The notes under the pieces: model-generated
Seen by the model: the letters and a program-made list of their open reading frames with translations, nothing else
What the model was told of the DNA's origin: nothing
Databases searched by the model: none
From: BCD1 sp965230565
GTDB taxonomy: Bacteria > Bacteroidota > Bacteroidia > Chitinophagales > Saprospiraceae
DNA length: 64,000 bases
Reading direction: 5' to 3'
NCBI GenBank assembly: GCA_965230565.1
Contig: CBDDLH010000015.1
Coordinates: 1 to 64,000 of the forward strand
Program-made: the position numbers and the translations under genes
Shown here: in pieces, positions 10,550 to 25,500 of the stretch
How the letters are laid out: each line of letters opens with the position of its first letter
Numbering within the stretch: position 1 is the first letter of the stretch

Positions 10550-13500
10550 TTAATCTCTTGGCACAGCTGTTGAATTACCATTATTGAAGCCCCAAAGGAT
10601 TCGGTCAAGACCATTCGGGTCTCCATTCATATTGTAATCACCATTTCTATACCTGGCACTTTCTCCGTTCTGTGTCTTCCAATAAGCTTCGTCACCAACA
10701 TTAATGTCAGTATCTGCACCGGTATCACTAACCTGATCTCCATTACCTGCATACATCGCAAATACTCCCGACATAACCTCTTTCTGACCTACCCCAAATG
10801 GACTTCCCAAAAGATCCCCAATAAAACTCTGTTGGTTTCGGAAGTCATAGGAAATCTTTCCGTCGACAACTGGCAATGGTTCATGTGAAGCTACTAAAAG
10901 GTGATTTCTGTGTTCAATTACCAGATAGTAGGAACTGGAGTTATCCAGGTCACAACAGGTGAAATCATCTACAAACTCAATGGATCCATCACTATGCAGT
11001 AGTGCAGCTGCCGTACAGATAGGCGTATCGTCAGGATAATCACCATCAAAATCTAACGGGTCAACCACCACCTCCCGCAGAGAAACCAATACCCAATCCA
11101 CAACGGTGGAAGGATATCCGGCATCTGCCATACCTGGGATCTCTTCAGAATCATATCCAAGTCCTTCCGTTCCGGCATATAACCATGGCGCTCCGTCAAA
11201 TGGCTGTCCGGCAGGTGTATAGTGAGTTCCAAAACTGGTGTACAACTGTCCTGGCAGCAACCTCAGGTCATTCAAAGTCGTACGCATTGGCAATGAATAG
11301 GTCTGTGATCCGTCAGGAGTGATTGCTGCACCTTCCAGGTACACCCATGCTTCGATCTCAACACACAAAGTGTATTCAACCGTTACCAGTGCCTGGTTGG
11401 AAGTATTGCCGTCATCATCCATTACTGTATAGTTGATTGGTGTCGGATTTCCAGAGTAACCCATTTCCGGAGTAAATGTAATGGCACCGGTAGTTGGGTT
11501 CACCGTCCAGGTACCTTCTCCACCTACAACTAATGGATCACCGGCAGAAGCAGTACCTACAATTTGTACAGTAGTCGCTACCACCTGGTCACCATTGATA
11601 TCATTACTCAACACATCCACTTCAACTGGTCCGGCATTATTGTTATCACTCAGATCATCCGATGCAACAGGTACGTAGTCAACCGTGATAGTTGCCTCAT
11701 TGGAAGTGTAAGCAGATCCATCACCTACCGTATAGCTAATTGGTGCAGGATCGTGAGTGAATCCAACTTCAGGGGTGAAGGTAACTTCACCACTTGCATT
11801 GACACTCCAAGTACCTTCCATTGGTACCATAAGGCTCGTTTGCTGTCCCATGGTTGATGGGGCCAGATCTACCGTTGAAACATCGATATTGCTATCACAG
11901 TCCGTATCATTAGTTACCACATTCAAGGTAACAGGCCCTGGAGGATTCGCCAGTGATTCATCATCCACCGCAACTGGTGCCGTGCTCACAGTAATGCTCA
12001 TCATACAACTAGCATCATTAGAAGCTGCATCAGTAACCGTAAATTCAAGCATCGTTGTTCCGGCAGGGAACAACGATCCACTTGAAAGTCCGGTCATATC
12101 CGTTTGAGTCGTTGTTGCTCCCATACAATTATCAGTTCCCACTGGTGCCGTAAAGGTTACAGTAGCATCACAATCACCCGGATTTGCCGTAACGGTGATA
12201 TCAGCAGGACAGGTAATTACCGGATCTTCATTATCAACAACTGTAACATCAAATGAACAAGTTGTTGTATTGGAAGAAGCATCGGTAGCTGTATAGGTAA
12301 CGGTAGTGGTACCTACATCAAAGAATGAACCCGGAGAATGGGTGGATGTCAAAAGTACACCTGTACAGTTATCAGAGGCTGTTGGTGCAATCCAGGTTGC
12401 GATAGCCCCACATTGCCCTAACTGATTGTCAATCGTTAAATCACTCGGACAACCGGAAATGGTTGGATCCGCCATGTCATTGATCGTTACCGTAAAGGAA
12501 CAGGAGAATGGATTTCCACTTTCATCTGTAGCGGTATACGTTACGGTATTCTCTCCAACTCCAAAGGTGTAATTGACTCCACTGCCGGCTGTTAAACCGG
12601 TTTGGTGAGAAACCAGAACATTGTCTTCATCGTATATATCCCATTCAAGATCGGGAGTAAGCGTACAATTGTCCGTTGCTGTTGGATTAGTCCAGAATTC
12701 CGTGTTACCACAAATACTTGGGTTTGAATTACTGACGATGTCCGCGGGACAAGTCATTGCAGGTGCTTCATTATCTTCCACTACCACTTCAAAACTGCAT
12801 GTTGTGACATTACCAGGAGTTGCTGCATCCGTGACGGTCCATGTAACGATTGTGGTACCCTCGTAGAAAATCAATCCATTCAGCGTATTTGCAGTTGTCA
12901 CACCTGTGGCTGTTGCTCCTGTCAATTCATAGGTCAACACAAGAGGTGTGCAATCTCCTGTTACAACAGGATCGAACTCTGTTCCGTCAACAGTATAGGT
13001 ACATGTTCCAACATCTGTATTACGGGTCTGATCGGCAATACAATCAATAGTCGGTGCAGGTTTTACTACCACATAATAGATTTCGGTCAATGAACAACCA
13101 TCATCATTAACTACGGTCAATTCGTAGGCTCCTGCATCGTCCTCCGTGATACCAGAAATGGAAACTGTAGGATCATTTACATTGCCAGAGGAAATTGTAT
13201 TTCCATCGAAAACCAATGTATAAGTGTCAGCACTATTAGGACCAGTAATATCAAAATCAATCTGTTCACCATAACAATAAGTTACTGTATCAAAATGCTG
13301 GACATCAACACCATTGGCGGCCATATCAAAGTCCACCGGTGAAGCTGTCTGGTTATTCCAATAAATATCGTAAGTAACCCCTGCTGTGGTGTTATGTCCC
13401 TGTAAAATGATGTTTTCAAGATGGGTTGACCCATTAACACCATGGGTGGTCGTATTATAGATAAGATCTCCCTGGGCAGTTTTTACCGTATACCTGAATT

Positions 13501-16500
13501 CACCGCTTGCCAGCAATTGCAACCTCAGAGTCACCCACTGATCATAAACGAATCCGGCAGGTAAGCCCATGTCGTACCAGGTACCATTATCTTCCCAACC
13601 TCTGAATCGGGGATTACCAGCATCAGAAGTAAATTCTATAATCGGATAGGCCGATAAAGCATTGGTGTTATCAAAACCTTCACCCCAGAAGCCAGCCATA
13701 CGTTTACCCGAGGTTGCCCAATCGGCAGGTATGAACAATTCAATTTCCGTTTCAATGCTTGTAGGATGAATTGCATAACGTCTACCTTGTGTATTATGGA
13801 AACCACTGGCCTGACCATCAGAAGCATCAATACCATGGTGTAAGGTATTCAAGGTGCCGTCAGGTGCGGTAGCCTGTGAATCAAAAATTTCAGGTTCAAA
13901 GCGATCCACAGACCAAAGGCCAACACCTTCTGAACCATTAGGCGCCAAGGTCACCGGTTCCGAGAAATCAGGACTATTACAAGGATCCAGGACAATGACA
14001 GTAGCCATCGCCATAGAAGAACAAGTATTGCCATCCGTAACTGTAACTTCCAATTCAACCGTTCCCGGATTACCGGAAGTAAAGGAAATGGTATTGGTCC
14101 CGTTTCCGGAGTCAATCACTCCACTCATATTGGCAATCACCCAATTGTAGGTTGCTCCTGATCCGGCATCCGGCACACTGGCCGTATTCCCTGGAGTCTC
14201 AGCCCAGGTGGCGTAATCTGCCGTAATGTCAAAATCAGGAAGCGGGTTGATGGTAACGGTAAAGCTACATGTATTACCAACAGGATTTCCTGCTGCATCC
14301 ATTGCAGAGTAAGTTACTGTTGTGACACCTTCGTTGAAAGTTTCTGCACCCATGGTAGAGCCATCAAACATAGCCACGCTTGTTGCCGTTTGCTCGGTTG
14401 CTCCCGACAAGGTGTAGGATAAGGAGCCTCCTGTCAGATCACAATTGTCTGTTAATTCGACATGTGTCCAACTCACGGTTGGTGAATCGGCACAGCTCTC
14501 CATATCAACAGGACAGTCTACAAACAATGGTGCTTCAGCATCATTGACGATAACATCAAATTGACAGGTGACTTCAGTGCCGCAGGCCCCGGTAGCAGTA
14601 TAAGTAACCGTTGTTGTTCCTACTGGGAACATATGATCTGGACTAAAATCTCCAACTATTTCATAATCTTTCTCTAATGTTACATTATCGACCGGCAGTT
14701 GATCAGTCTCAATAAAGGTAAACCACATGTAGCGGTTTCCTCCAACAACGGTATTAATAATGTTTCCAGCGTCACTCCGTGTTTCTGTCCACAAAATAGT
14801 GCCGGTGTTATCTACCAAATTCAAATCAACGGCCAGTATTCCGGCTCCATCATCTCTGAATACCCATTGGAAAGTATACCACCCGGAAATCGTAATTTCA
14901 TGATGATTGATAGATGCCAGATCGTTTCTCCTCGTAAAATTGGTATTGTTACTACCCCCAACCAGGATATTTCCAGCAACATTGGATGCTGTATGAAAAA
15001 TAAAATCCTGGAGGTGGGAGCCAGCCTGGTCATTAGCTGCAACAGAAAGATCCCAGCCATAAGTATCTGCAGTTACCGCAGGGTCATCTAAATCCATATA
15101 AATATCAATCGATACCACATAACCCGTTCCGAAGTCTGTTGAATAACCTCCCAATCTGGTATAAGGCCCAATTAATTCAGGATTACTGCCAATGGTTGCA
15201 CCTGTAGCAATTCCATGAGCAGTTCCTGAAGCTGAAGTTATTAAATCCGTACCGGAAATCACTCTAACCACATCTCCTCCATACGGCTGCCAATCTCCTG
15301 AATTGCTTCCTGAAGTAAATCCAGCATCTTCAAAACCCTGGTTATATCTAACGTCAACGGAAGTCGGTGGCGTCCAGCTAACTACCGCACCACATTCACC
15401 AGCATCATTATCCACCACAATATCATCTGGGCAGTCCACTATTGTCGGAATATTTTCCAAAACCGTAACGTCCACCGTACAGGATGTAGACTGCATGGCA
15501 GCATCTGTTGCTGTCAAAGTAATGGTATTAACCCCAAGGTCTCCACAACCAAAAGTCGATATATCCAGAGACAATGCCGGCGTTTCACAAGGATCATAGC
15601 TTCCACCATCGAGGTCTGAAGGGTTGATTGTCGCCACACCATTGGCATCGAGCAGTACTGAGAAATCACTGCCACAAACCGCCACCGGCACTACATCCAC
15701 AGGCATTCCCGGTACTGTATAGCTGGCATCCAGCCATGGACAAATATCCACATAATCTGAAACGGGATTAGCCATTCCATCTGGATTTGCTGTTGGATGC
15801 TGTGGTCCTGTCACATCGCCCCACCAGTTGGAAGTGGCATCTACTTGCGGACCAGTGGACGTTACACCAAAATCATTGTTATAAATATCGTTGTTATTAA
15901 TCACAACTACACTGGCATCACTACCATCAAATCCTACAGCCACACCTGTAGTGTTTCCGGATAAATTATTATTTTCAATGGTCACGTCATTAGCAAGATT
16001 CTGCCCTGCCGGGAAATATGTTGTTACCAAAATACCCGCTGAAGTTGACCCGTCTGAAGCGGCCACTCCAATATTATTGCTAATAGTACTATTGGAAACT
16101 GTTACATCTACACCTCCCGAAATATCCAGGGCATAATCCAGCCAGTTACCCATTCCCTTACCTGTGTACATGTTATTATGGTAAAGGCCACTGATAGCAG
16201 CACCGGAGATCACTCCATTTCTATAATGAACCCCAATACGACCGATTTGTGTGAACATACATCCTGTTACATCCACATTACCATCCTGAACCTGAACGGC
16301 AATCCCCAGATATGGGGAGGCACTGTGCTTGATCTGATTAAAGGCAATATTGGTGACTGCACCATCGTCTTTGAATCTAACCGCAGTATAGGTGTCCTTC
16401 CCTGTTGCGTCTATCGTCATTTCACGGATAGTTACATCCGTACCAGGTTCTGTAAGTATCCACGCACTCTGATCATTATCATGACCACCGGAAGCAGTAT

Positions 16501-19500
16501 CGTAATTTGACCTAAGCGTTGTTGAGGCTTTACCAAGACCTTCAATAATTACAGATTTGTTTACCACTACCTGTCCGGGCTCAGTGAAGTCTGCCGGTAA
16601 TATTCTAATAACATCACCGCCATCCGTATTGGTATCATCTATCGCTGCCTGAATGGACGGGAAGTAAAGACCTTCATCCACATTAAGTATCGGGAAGTCT
16701 CCGTCACAGGAGCCTGCCACTGGCTGGAAGCCTATATCGGCAGAGTCATCAGTACCATTTGTAAGGAAAGGTGTGGCTGTAACCAGACCGTTGTATTTAT
16801 CAAAGATGTCAATCGGATCGGTTGTATCCCAATAGTTACAAGTAGCATCAACCAGATTCCCAGTCTTGTTCCATACACCGAGGTCTACATTTGTAAAGCT
16901 GTTATTATTGACCAAAACCGTTCCTGCACCATCGTTATCTTCAATTAATACGGCCACGGCATCTGAAGGATCTTTATGATCTACGATATTATTGAGATCA
17001 TTATTGAATACTTCCGCTCCTGGAGTACGTCCTTCAAGACCAATACCATGTGCCCACAGACCTTCCAGATCTTTAATATCATTGCTCATGATATCAGCAT
17101 TTGGTACAGATCCTGCACCTGAAGCACCAACACCTATCAGGATTCCATAGGCGCCTTTTCCACCGAGATTACCCGACACAAACGGCGCTGTACTTGCCCT
17201 GACTAATTCAATACAGTTTTCATTCAAAGAAACACCAGTCACATCATTTCCGGCATTTGTATCTCCAATGAAAATTGCAGATGCAGAGCCATTGGAGGAA
17301 GCCGGAACTTTCTCTCCGCCATGAATGTCATAAAACTGATTATCCGTAATTGTCAGCCCAATAACAGGATCGCTATTCGCTCTGACATATATTGAATGCG
17401 TATTACCGGTTTCTGCATTATTACCAATATGGTCTATGATATTGTTTTGAACAATCAAATTATCATAACCATTATTGTAGATGGCATAATTACCATCAGG
17501 GTTTGTAATATTAAACCCGTCAATGGAAACCCCGTCTGTACCAATCGTAACTGGTGTTGTACCATCAGCCGTTTGAATAAGTGCCTCTGCTGTTCTGGAT
17601 TCCGTACAAGGCGCCACACCAACATTCGGACCTTCCAAGGTAACATCCTTATCTACGTCCAGGGCTCCGGTATAAGTACCTGGTGCAACGATAATAGTTT
17701 CGTTACCAGCACCCGTTGCATCATCAATAGCGGCCTGAATACTACAATAAGTCATTTGTGTAGTGCCGTCATCAAGGGTCACCGAAGTACCCAACTGAGC
17801 ATCAATAATTCCATTGTCAGTAATCGGCATCATTGGCTCAATGACCATTCGTCTATCGATGTCATTGGCTGTGGTAGCCCCAAAACTATTGCCACTTTCG
17901 GCCACATTACACAAAATCGGGGCATTACCTCTACCAAAGTAGAACGCGGAAGCTCCGTCAGCCTGATCACCATCTCCTGAATCAATATAAGTATAATTTG
18001 CATTCGGGTGACCTCCCCCCTGTAACTGAAGGGCAACATCGTTATCATCAAGAATATTTCCGGTAACCGTATGATCTACACCTTCAATCACAATACCAAA
18101 ACCTTCGCTAGTTGTTTTTCCCGGATTCAATTGCCTGTAACCAGAAACCGTATTGCCACTCACTGTTACTCCATTAGGAATATCAGCATATCCATCCGGA
18201 TTGCCACTCTGGAAACTACGGCGGAATACCGCAATACCAGCATGGTCGCGGATGTTCATTCCCGCAGAAGCTGCAATACTTACTGTATTTCCAGATACAG
18301 TAACCCCTCCATTCGGGTTTTTGATCTCGATACCGAATCGGCCGTTATCTGTTACTGTATTGCCGGTAATAGAGTTGCTTCCTTCCGTATCCGTCAATCC
18401 CAGCACACCAATTCCATTGTCAACATTATCATGAATATTGTTACCTGTAATCGTCACGTCAGAAGCCGTACCATCCTGTAATTCGATACCGCAACAGTTA
18501 TTATTGAACACTTCACAATTGGAAATAGTGATATTGGTCTTATGTCCATTCCAGATCACAATACCTCTTGAGCCGGAAACGGCATGGTTTGAAGAAGTTA
18601 CGTTATCTATCAATACATTATCAATTCCCGAACCAACGCCACTCAGGTAAATACCTCCACGACCCTGGTTATTATCCAGGGTCACATGCTGCAGTATGAA
18701 ATCATCATTGTTCAGACCAAAAATACCGCTACCATTGGAACCACTTCCAGTATAGTTTTGAATGGTCATCTGTTCAATGGTAATACCCGCCTGACCGGAA
18801 GCCAGGGTAATTCCGTTTCCGATTCCAAGGCCTGTTCCTTCGAGAACGGTCAATCCTTCACCTGCACCGGTAAGGGTCAGGTCTTTATGTACGGTTACAT
18901 GTTCAGGATAAATCCCTGCACTGATCGAAATATGATGGCCATCCATTGTCATTGGCGCATCAATAGCTTCCTGGATGGTACAGAATTCCTCTCCGGTATC
19001 GGTATTGGTAACCAAAGCGTTGGTTCCAACCCCCATAGCGTCCCACTCATCATCCAGCCATGGACAGAAGTCCACATACACAGAAACAGCATCTCCTGTA
19101 CCCGGACCCTGTCCGGAAGGACCACTTGCATCGCCCCACCAGTTACTGGTTGCGTCCACTTGCGGCCCCGTTGAAGTAACACCATAATCGTTACCGTAGA
19201 TATTGTTGTTATTAATGACGGCTACACTAACATCATTTGCATCAAATCCAACAGCAACACCGGTAGTATTATCTGTCAATTCATTATTTACAATCAATAC
19301 ATTATTTGCAAGATTTTGGCCATATGGGAAATATGTAGTCACAAGAATACCTCCTGAAGTTGAACCATCGGTACTAGCTACACCTCGATTACCACTTATG
19401 ATACTATTTGAAACAGTTACATTTACACCTCCGGAAATATCCAAAGCATAATCTAACCAGTCACCAACACCTTTACCCGTGTACATATTATCATCATAAA

Positions 19501-22500
19501 TTCCACTGATGCTTGCCCCGGAAATCACTCCATTTCTATAATGAACCCCAATACGGCCAATCTGAGTGAACATACACCCTGTGACATCAACATTGCCATC
19601 TAAAACCTGAACTGCTATTCCCAAATATGGGGATGAAGAGTGTTTGATTTCATTAATAGCTACGTTTGTGAGAGATCCTGCATCCTTGAAAACAACGCCA
19701 TATTTTGTATCCTGACCTGTAGCATCTAGGGTCATTTCCCTGAAATGTACTTCTGTGCCCGGGTCGGTATATATCCATGCCGCTGAAGTCACACCATGTC
19801 CGGCAGTCGTGGTATTGACATTGGAATGAACCGTGGTTGTCAATTTTCCCTGTCCTTCGATGGTCAAAGATTTGGTCACATGAACCTGGCCAGGCTCAGT
19901 GAAATTTGCAGGCAACACTCTGATTACATCATTGTCTTCAGTATTCACGTCATCAATGGCTGCCTGGATCGACGCAAAGTAAAGTGTTTTGTTGACATTG
20001 AGAACCGGGAAGTCACCATCACAAGCTCCGGTAGGCTGGAAGCCAATATCAGTAGAAGCATCTATTCCATTTGTCAGGAACGGACTGGCCGTAACTGGTC
20101 CGTTGTACTTAGTGTAAATGGTTCCTGGATCTGTTGTATCCCAGTAGTTGCAGGTCGCATCTACTACAGTTGTTTCCTTATTCCAGACACCCAGGTCGAC
20201 ATTGGTGAAACTGTTGTAATTGATCATCACCGTCCCGACGCCATCGTTATCCTCTACCAATACTGCCACTGCATCAGACGGATCTTTGTGATCAACTATA
20301 TCACTCAGATCATTATTCAGTACTTCTGCTCCAGGGGTGCGTCCCTCAAGTCCAATACCGTGAGCCCATAACCCCTCAAGGTCTTTGATTTCGTTACGGA
20401 GGATATCTGCATCCACAACAGATCCGGTTCCGGAAGCACCGACGCCGATCAGGACTCCATAAGCTCCTTTTCCACCAAGGTTGCCGGAAACAAAATCTGC
20501 TGTACTGGCACGTACCAGTTCGATACAGTTTTCAGTAATGGAGGCTCCAGTAACATCATTATTCGAATTGGTATCTCCAATAAATATTGCTGATGCACTA
20601 CCATTTGAGGTAGCAGGATCATCTTCTCCACCATGAATGTCATAGAACTGATTATCCATGATGGTCAAACCTGCAACGGCATCACTGTTTGCTCTCACAT
20701 AGACAGCATGTGTATTGCCCTCCAATCTGTTGTTACCAATACTGGTAATAATATTGTTCTGTAAAGTAAGATTATCATAACCATTATTGTAAACAGCGTA
20801 GTTACCATCCGGATTGGTGATCGTGAATCCATCAATAGTCGCACCATCAGCCGCAATGCTGAATGGAATGGCACTTCCATCTGTCTGAACGATGGCCTCA
20901 GCTGTACGTGCTTCTGCGCATGGCGCAACGCCAACATTTGGCCCCTTCAGTATCACTCCTTTACTAACTGTTACTGTTTCAGAATAAGTTCCTACTCCTA
21001 CTAAAATCATATCACCTGCATCGGTATCACCATCATCTATAGCTTCCTGTATACTACAGAAATACATATCTGTATCCACATTATAAACAGGGCCAACCTC
21101 CTGACCAGTAGCGAAGACATTATCCAGCCAAGGACAATAAGCCACATTATCACTTACCTCATTACCTAGTCCGCCCGGATTAGTAACCGGATGTAGAGGA
21201 CCACTTGCATCACCCCACCAGTTACTGGTTGCGTCCACCTGCGGACCCGTTGAGGTAACACCATAATCGTTACCATAAATATTATTATTATTGATGGTAG
21301 CTATACTCGTATCTGTTCCATCATATCCAACGGCAACTCCGGTAGTATTATCTGTAATTTGATTATTAGTGATAATAGCTGTTGTACCACCACCAAAGAA
21401 AGTTGTAACCAAAATGGCTGCGGAGGTTGATCCATCGGAACTGGCAACCCCTCTATTACCACTAATTGTATTTTCACTAGCATTAACTACAGCACCTGCA
21501 CTTATATCCAGTGCATAATCCAGCCAGTCTCCTGCACCTTTTCCTGTATAGGTATTGTCAGTAAAATTGGATCCTGAAATTCCTGTTCCAAAATATAGTA
21601 CCCCTATTCTACCAATTTGGTCAAACATACTATTCGTCACATGTACGTTACCTGTACCAAAAGCAGCTAAGGCTACCCCGCCATATCCAGGGTATTGGAT
21701 TTTAGTGAAGTAAACATTATCAATTGTACCAAACCCTTTTTGTCGAATGCCCTGATAAATATCAAATCCGTCACCATTTAAGGTCAGGTCCTCCAAATGA
21801 AACTCTATCCCGGACTGAACAAGAATAAACCCTCTGGCATCTCCTGAATTACCAGTACTCACTCCAGGTCTGAGAGTGGTAACTAATTTACCTTGCCCCA
21901 TAAGGGTTATGGACTTATACACATTAACCTGGGCAGGTTCAGTAAAATCATTTGGAAGTATTTCGATGATATCTCCAGCCTGTGTATTATCATCATCAAT
22001 CGCATTTTGAATGGTCGTAAAATAAAGATTCCTTGTTGCGTTGAGAATTGGAAATTCTCCGTCACAAGCACCTGAAGGCTGGAATCCAATTGCCGCCATA
22101 CCGTCAGTTCCATCTGTCAGGAACGGACTTGCTGTCACCGGCCCTACGATCATACCTGAAATTGTCGTAAGATCCATAGTATTCCACCAGTTACAGGTAC
22201 CGTCAACGACTAAACCGGTAACATTCCTGATACCTGCTTCAACAGAAACAAAGCTGTTATAATTGATTGATACTGAGCTGGCAGAGGCATTACCTTCCAC
22301 CATGATGGCAGCAGCATCCAATTCCGTCTTATTATCCGTAAGGTTACTAATTGCGTTGTTTTGAACCATTGCATTTGGCGTGTCTCCTTCCAGCCCAATT
22401 CCATGTGACCACAAACCACCCAAATTGTCGATTTCATTATCAATAATTTGAGGCGACACGACCTGGCCGGCTCCTGTATAACCTACATTAATTATGATAC

Positions 22501-25500
22501 CATACGCTCCTTTACCACCTTCATCCCATATTTGGGCACTGGCACTTACATTATTAATACAGTTACGCTGGATGGACAAACCTGTCACATCATTATTAGC
22601 ATTAGACCAACCAATGCCAATAGCACTACCGCTACCATTATTATTTTTCGCTGCTGTTCCGGACAATGCCGGATCTTCTCCACCATGAATATCTGTAAAC
22701 CTGTTATCCTCAATCTTAACTACACTTATAGCATTAGCATTCGAAGTTACAGCAATTGCATGTGTTGCGCCGGAAAGGGAATTATTTCCAACACTGGCAA
22801 CGATATTGTTTTTCACCTCAAAATTACCATATCCGCTATTGACAATTGCATTTCCGCCATCAGGGTTGGTGATCGTGAAACCATCAATAGTCACGCCGTT
22901 TGCACCAACGGTAATAGGTGTTGTACCATCTGCTGTTTCGATTACCGCCTCATCATTTGGACGCGCACCTGAACATAATGGTGCAATGCTGGCGTTTGGC
23001 CCCTGAATGATCACTCCTTTTGTCACCATTAGAACTTCCGTGTAAATACCCGCATTTACGGTAATAATATCACCTGTATTGGTTCCTGCATCATCTATCG
23101 CTTCCTGAATACTGCAGAAATATTCTCCTGAAGGCATTACTTGTACAGGACCGGCAGGCTGACCTGTCGTAAAGACATCATCAAGCCAAGGACAATAAAT
23201 CACATCGTCTGAAACAGAATTTCCAGTGGCAGCAGGGTTTGTAACAGGATGGTTTGGCCCTGTGATATCACCCCACCAGTTGAGCGTAGCATCAATATCT
23301 ACTCCTGTGGTGTTGATAAGACCATCATCGTTATCATAAATATTGTTGTTATTCACGGTACCTGTACCTCCATTCTGGAAGAGAATACCGGTGGTATTAT
23401 CATGAATACTTGTAGTTGAGATCGTTGCATTTCCTCCATCGACCAATACACCTGTAGTAGACATGGTTATTGAAGAAGGATTATCGTGTATATCGGCAGA
23501 TGCATCAGCACCTTCAACGGAGATACCTACACCTGAGGATGAGATATCATTACCCTCCATGATCTCGGCAAATACCGTTGAACCATTTGTATTATCAGGG
23601 CTATCCAATACGCGAATACCATATGCTGTAGCCCCGGAAATAGTTGAGTTTTCAATTACTGCCTGGGTATTACCTGCATTAGAATTATACCCTTCATAAT
23701 TATTGACAAAAATACCCGTTTCTGCCCCTGATATCGTATTGTCCTTAACCTGTACATCTGCAGTTTCACTACAATTCCAAACTTCAATTCCTTCCTCACC
23801 TCCTGTAATATCGTTATTTTGAACCAAAACATCCACACCAGAAAGAGAAGTTAATTTAATCCCCTGGTTGGTACTTTCATTGGCGGTTATGGTATTATTT
23901 TCAATGACAAATCTTTCCGCATCGCCTGAAGTTACATTGTGCCATATACCTATCTTATTAGAACTTACGGTATTATTACTAATAATGTTATCCGTGCCCG
24001 GTACTGGAGCCTCATCGTAAAAATTACCTGTTTGAATACCGACATTTACATTTGAGATACAATTTTCTGTAGCTTCAACATAAGCATTATAATGCATGAT
24101 GATACCGATGCCAAATGATGCCGGCTGCAGGTTGTCTATCTTATTATGGCTTACAACTGTTCCGCCTGTGACGGTGTTAGGAAAATCTCCATAACTCGCA
24201 AAATCAATAGCAGAATACCCCAAATTCTGAATGATATTATTGGTGATCATCACATCCGAAATGCCATCATAAGCTGAAAGAGCTTCCACAGCATCAACAT
24301 CGGCACCTCCGAAAACAACTCCACTTGTGAAATCAGGATTGTCTCCTTCAAAAGTAAATCCTTCGATAACCACATCAGACCTAAGTCCGTCAAAATACAT
24401 CAGGTAAACGCCCGTAGCACTATACGGATCCGGATCAGACCGAGGTGCCATGATTACTGATTCATCAATGCGGGTATCCGTACACGGATCAACCCCATAA
24501 TTATTTCCTCTAAGTTCAAAATGGTCTTTCGAAATAACTATTTCTTCTCTGTAAATTCCATCTGGAACAAGGATAATATCCCTTGAACCTGCAGTACCAT
24601 TGGAATTATCGATCGCATCCTGAATCGTACAGTGATAGGTATCCTGTGACTGATTATAAATAGTCCCACTTACTTTAGTAGTAATATATGGTATATCATC
24701 CACAGAGATTTCCGAACCGGTGACTAGCCTTACATTGGCTCCATTTCCTGAAAAAGTATTCATTCCAAGGTTCGTTTCACAGATCGTAGGTGTATTACCA
24801 CGACCGAAATAGTTTGGAGACTGGCCAGCGGCCTGATCCCCATCACCAGCAGGATAATTCGCATTTTCATGGCCACCACCCTGCAACTGAATACCTATAT
24901 CGTTTCCGTTTAAAGTATTACCACTAACCACATGTTCTACACCTTCGACCACAATCCCAAACCCTTCCGCAACAGGACCAGCATGCATAAATCCTGTTAC
25001 TGTATTACCAGTCAAGGTAACGCCAAAAGGAATATCAGGACCTGAAGTTCCACCTAAAACAGCCCTTCGGAATACTGCAATACCAGCATAATCTCTATCA
25101 TTTGCAGCTCCCGTATTAGTCACTGTATTATCAGTTACATTTACATTTCCATTCGGATTTTTGATCTCAATTCCAAACCGCCCGACTCCGGTAACTGTAT
25201 TATTGTGGACTACTGCATTGCTCATTCCTGTCAGCCCCATGCCACTGTCCCCGGCGGTCACATCTACAGTGTTTCCTGAAATAGTGACCATATCTGCTGT
25301 ACCATCCTGTAATTCGATTCCACAGCAGCTGTTATTGGTCACCATATTGTTGGTAAAAGTGATATTTTCTTTCAACCCATTCCAGATCACAATTCCCCGA
25401 GCTCCAACGGTATGGCCACTGACCATGCTTTCATTGATCGTCACTCCATCAACGGGACCATTAGCATAAAATCCTGAACCATTTGTATTATTCAATAAAG

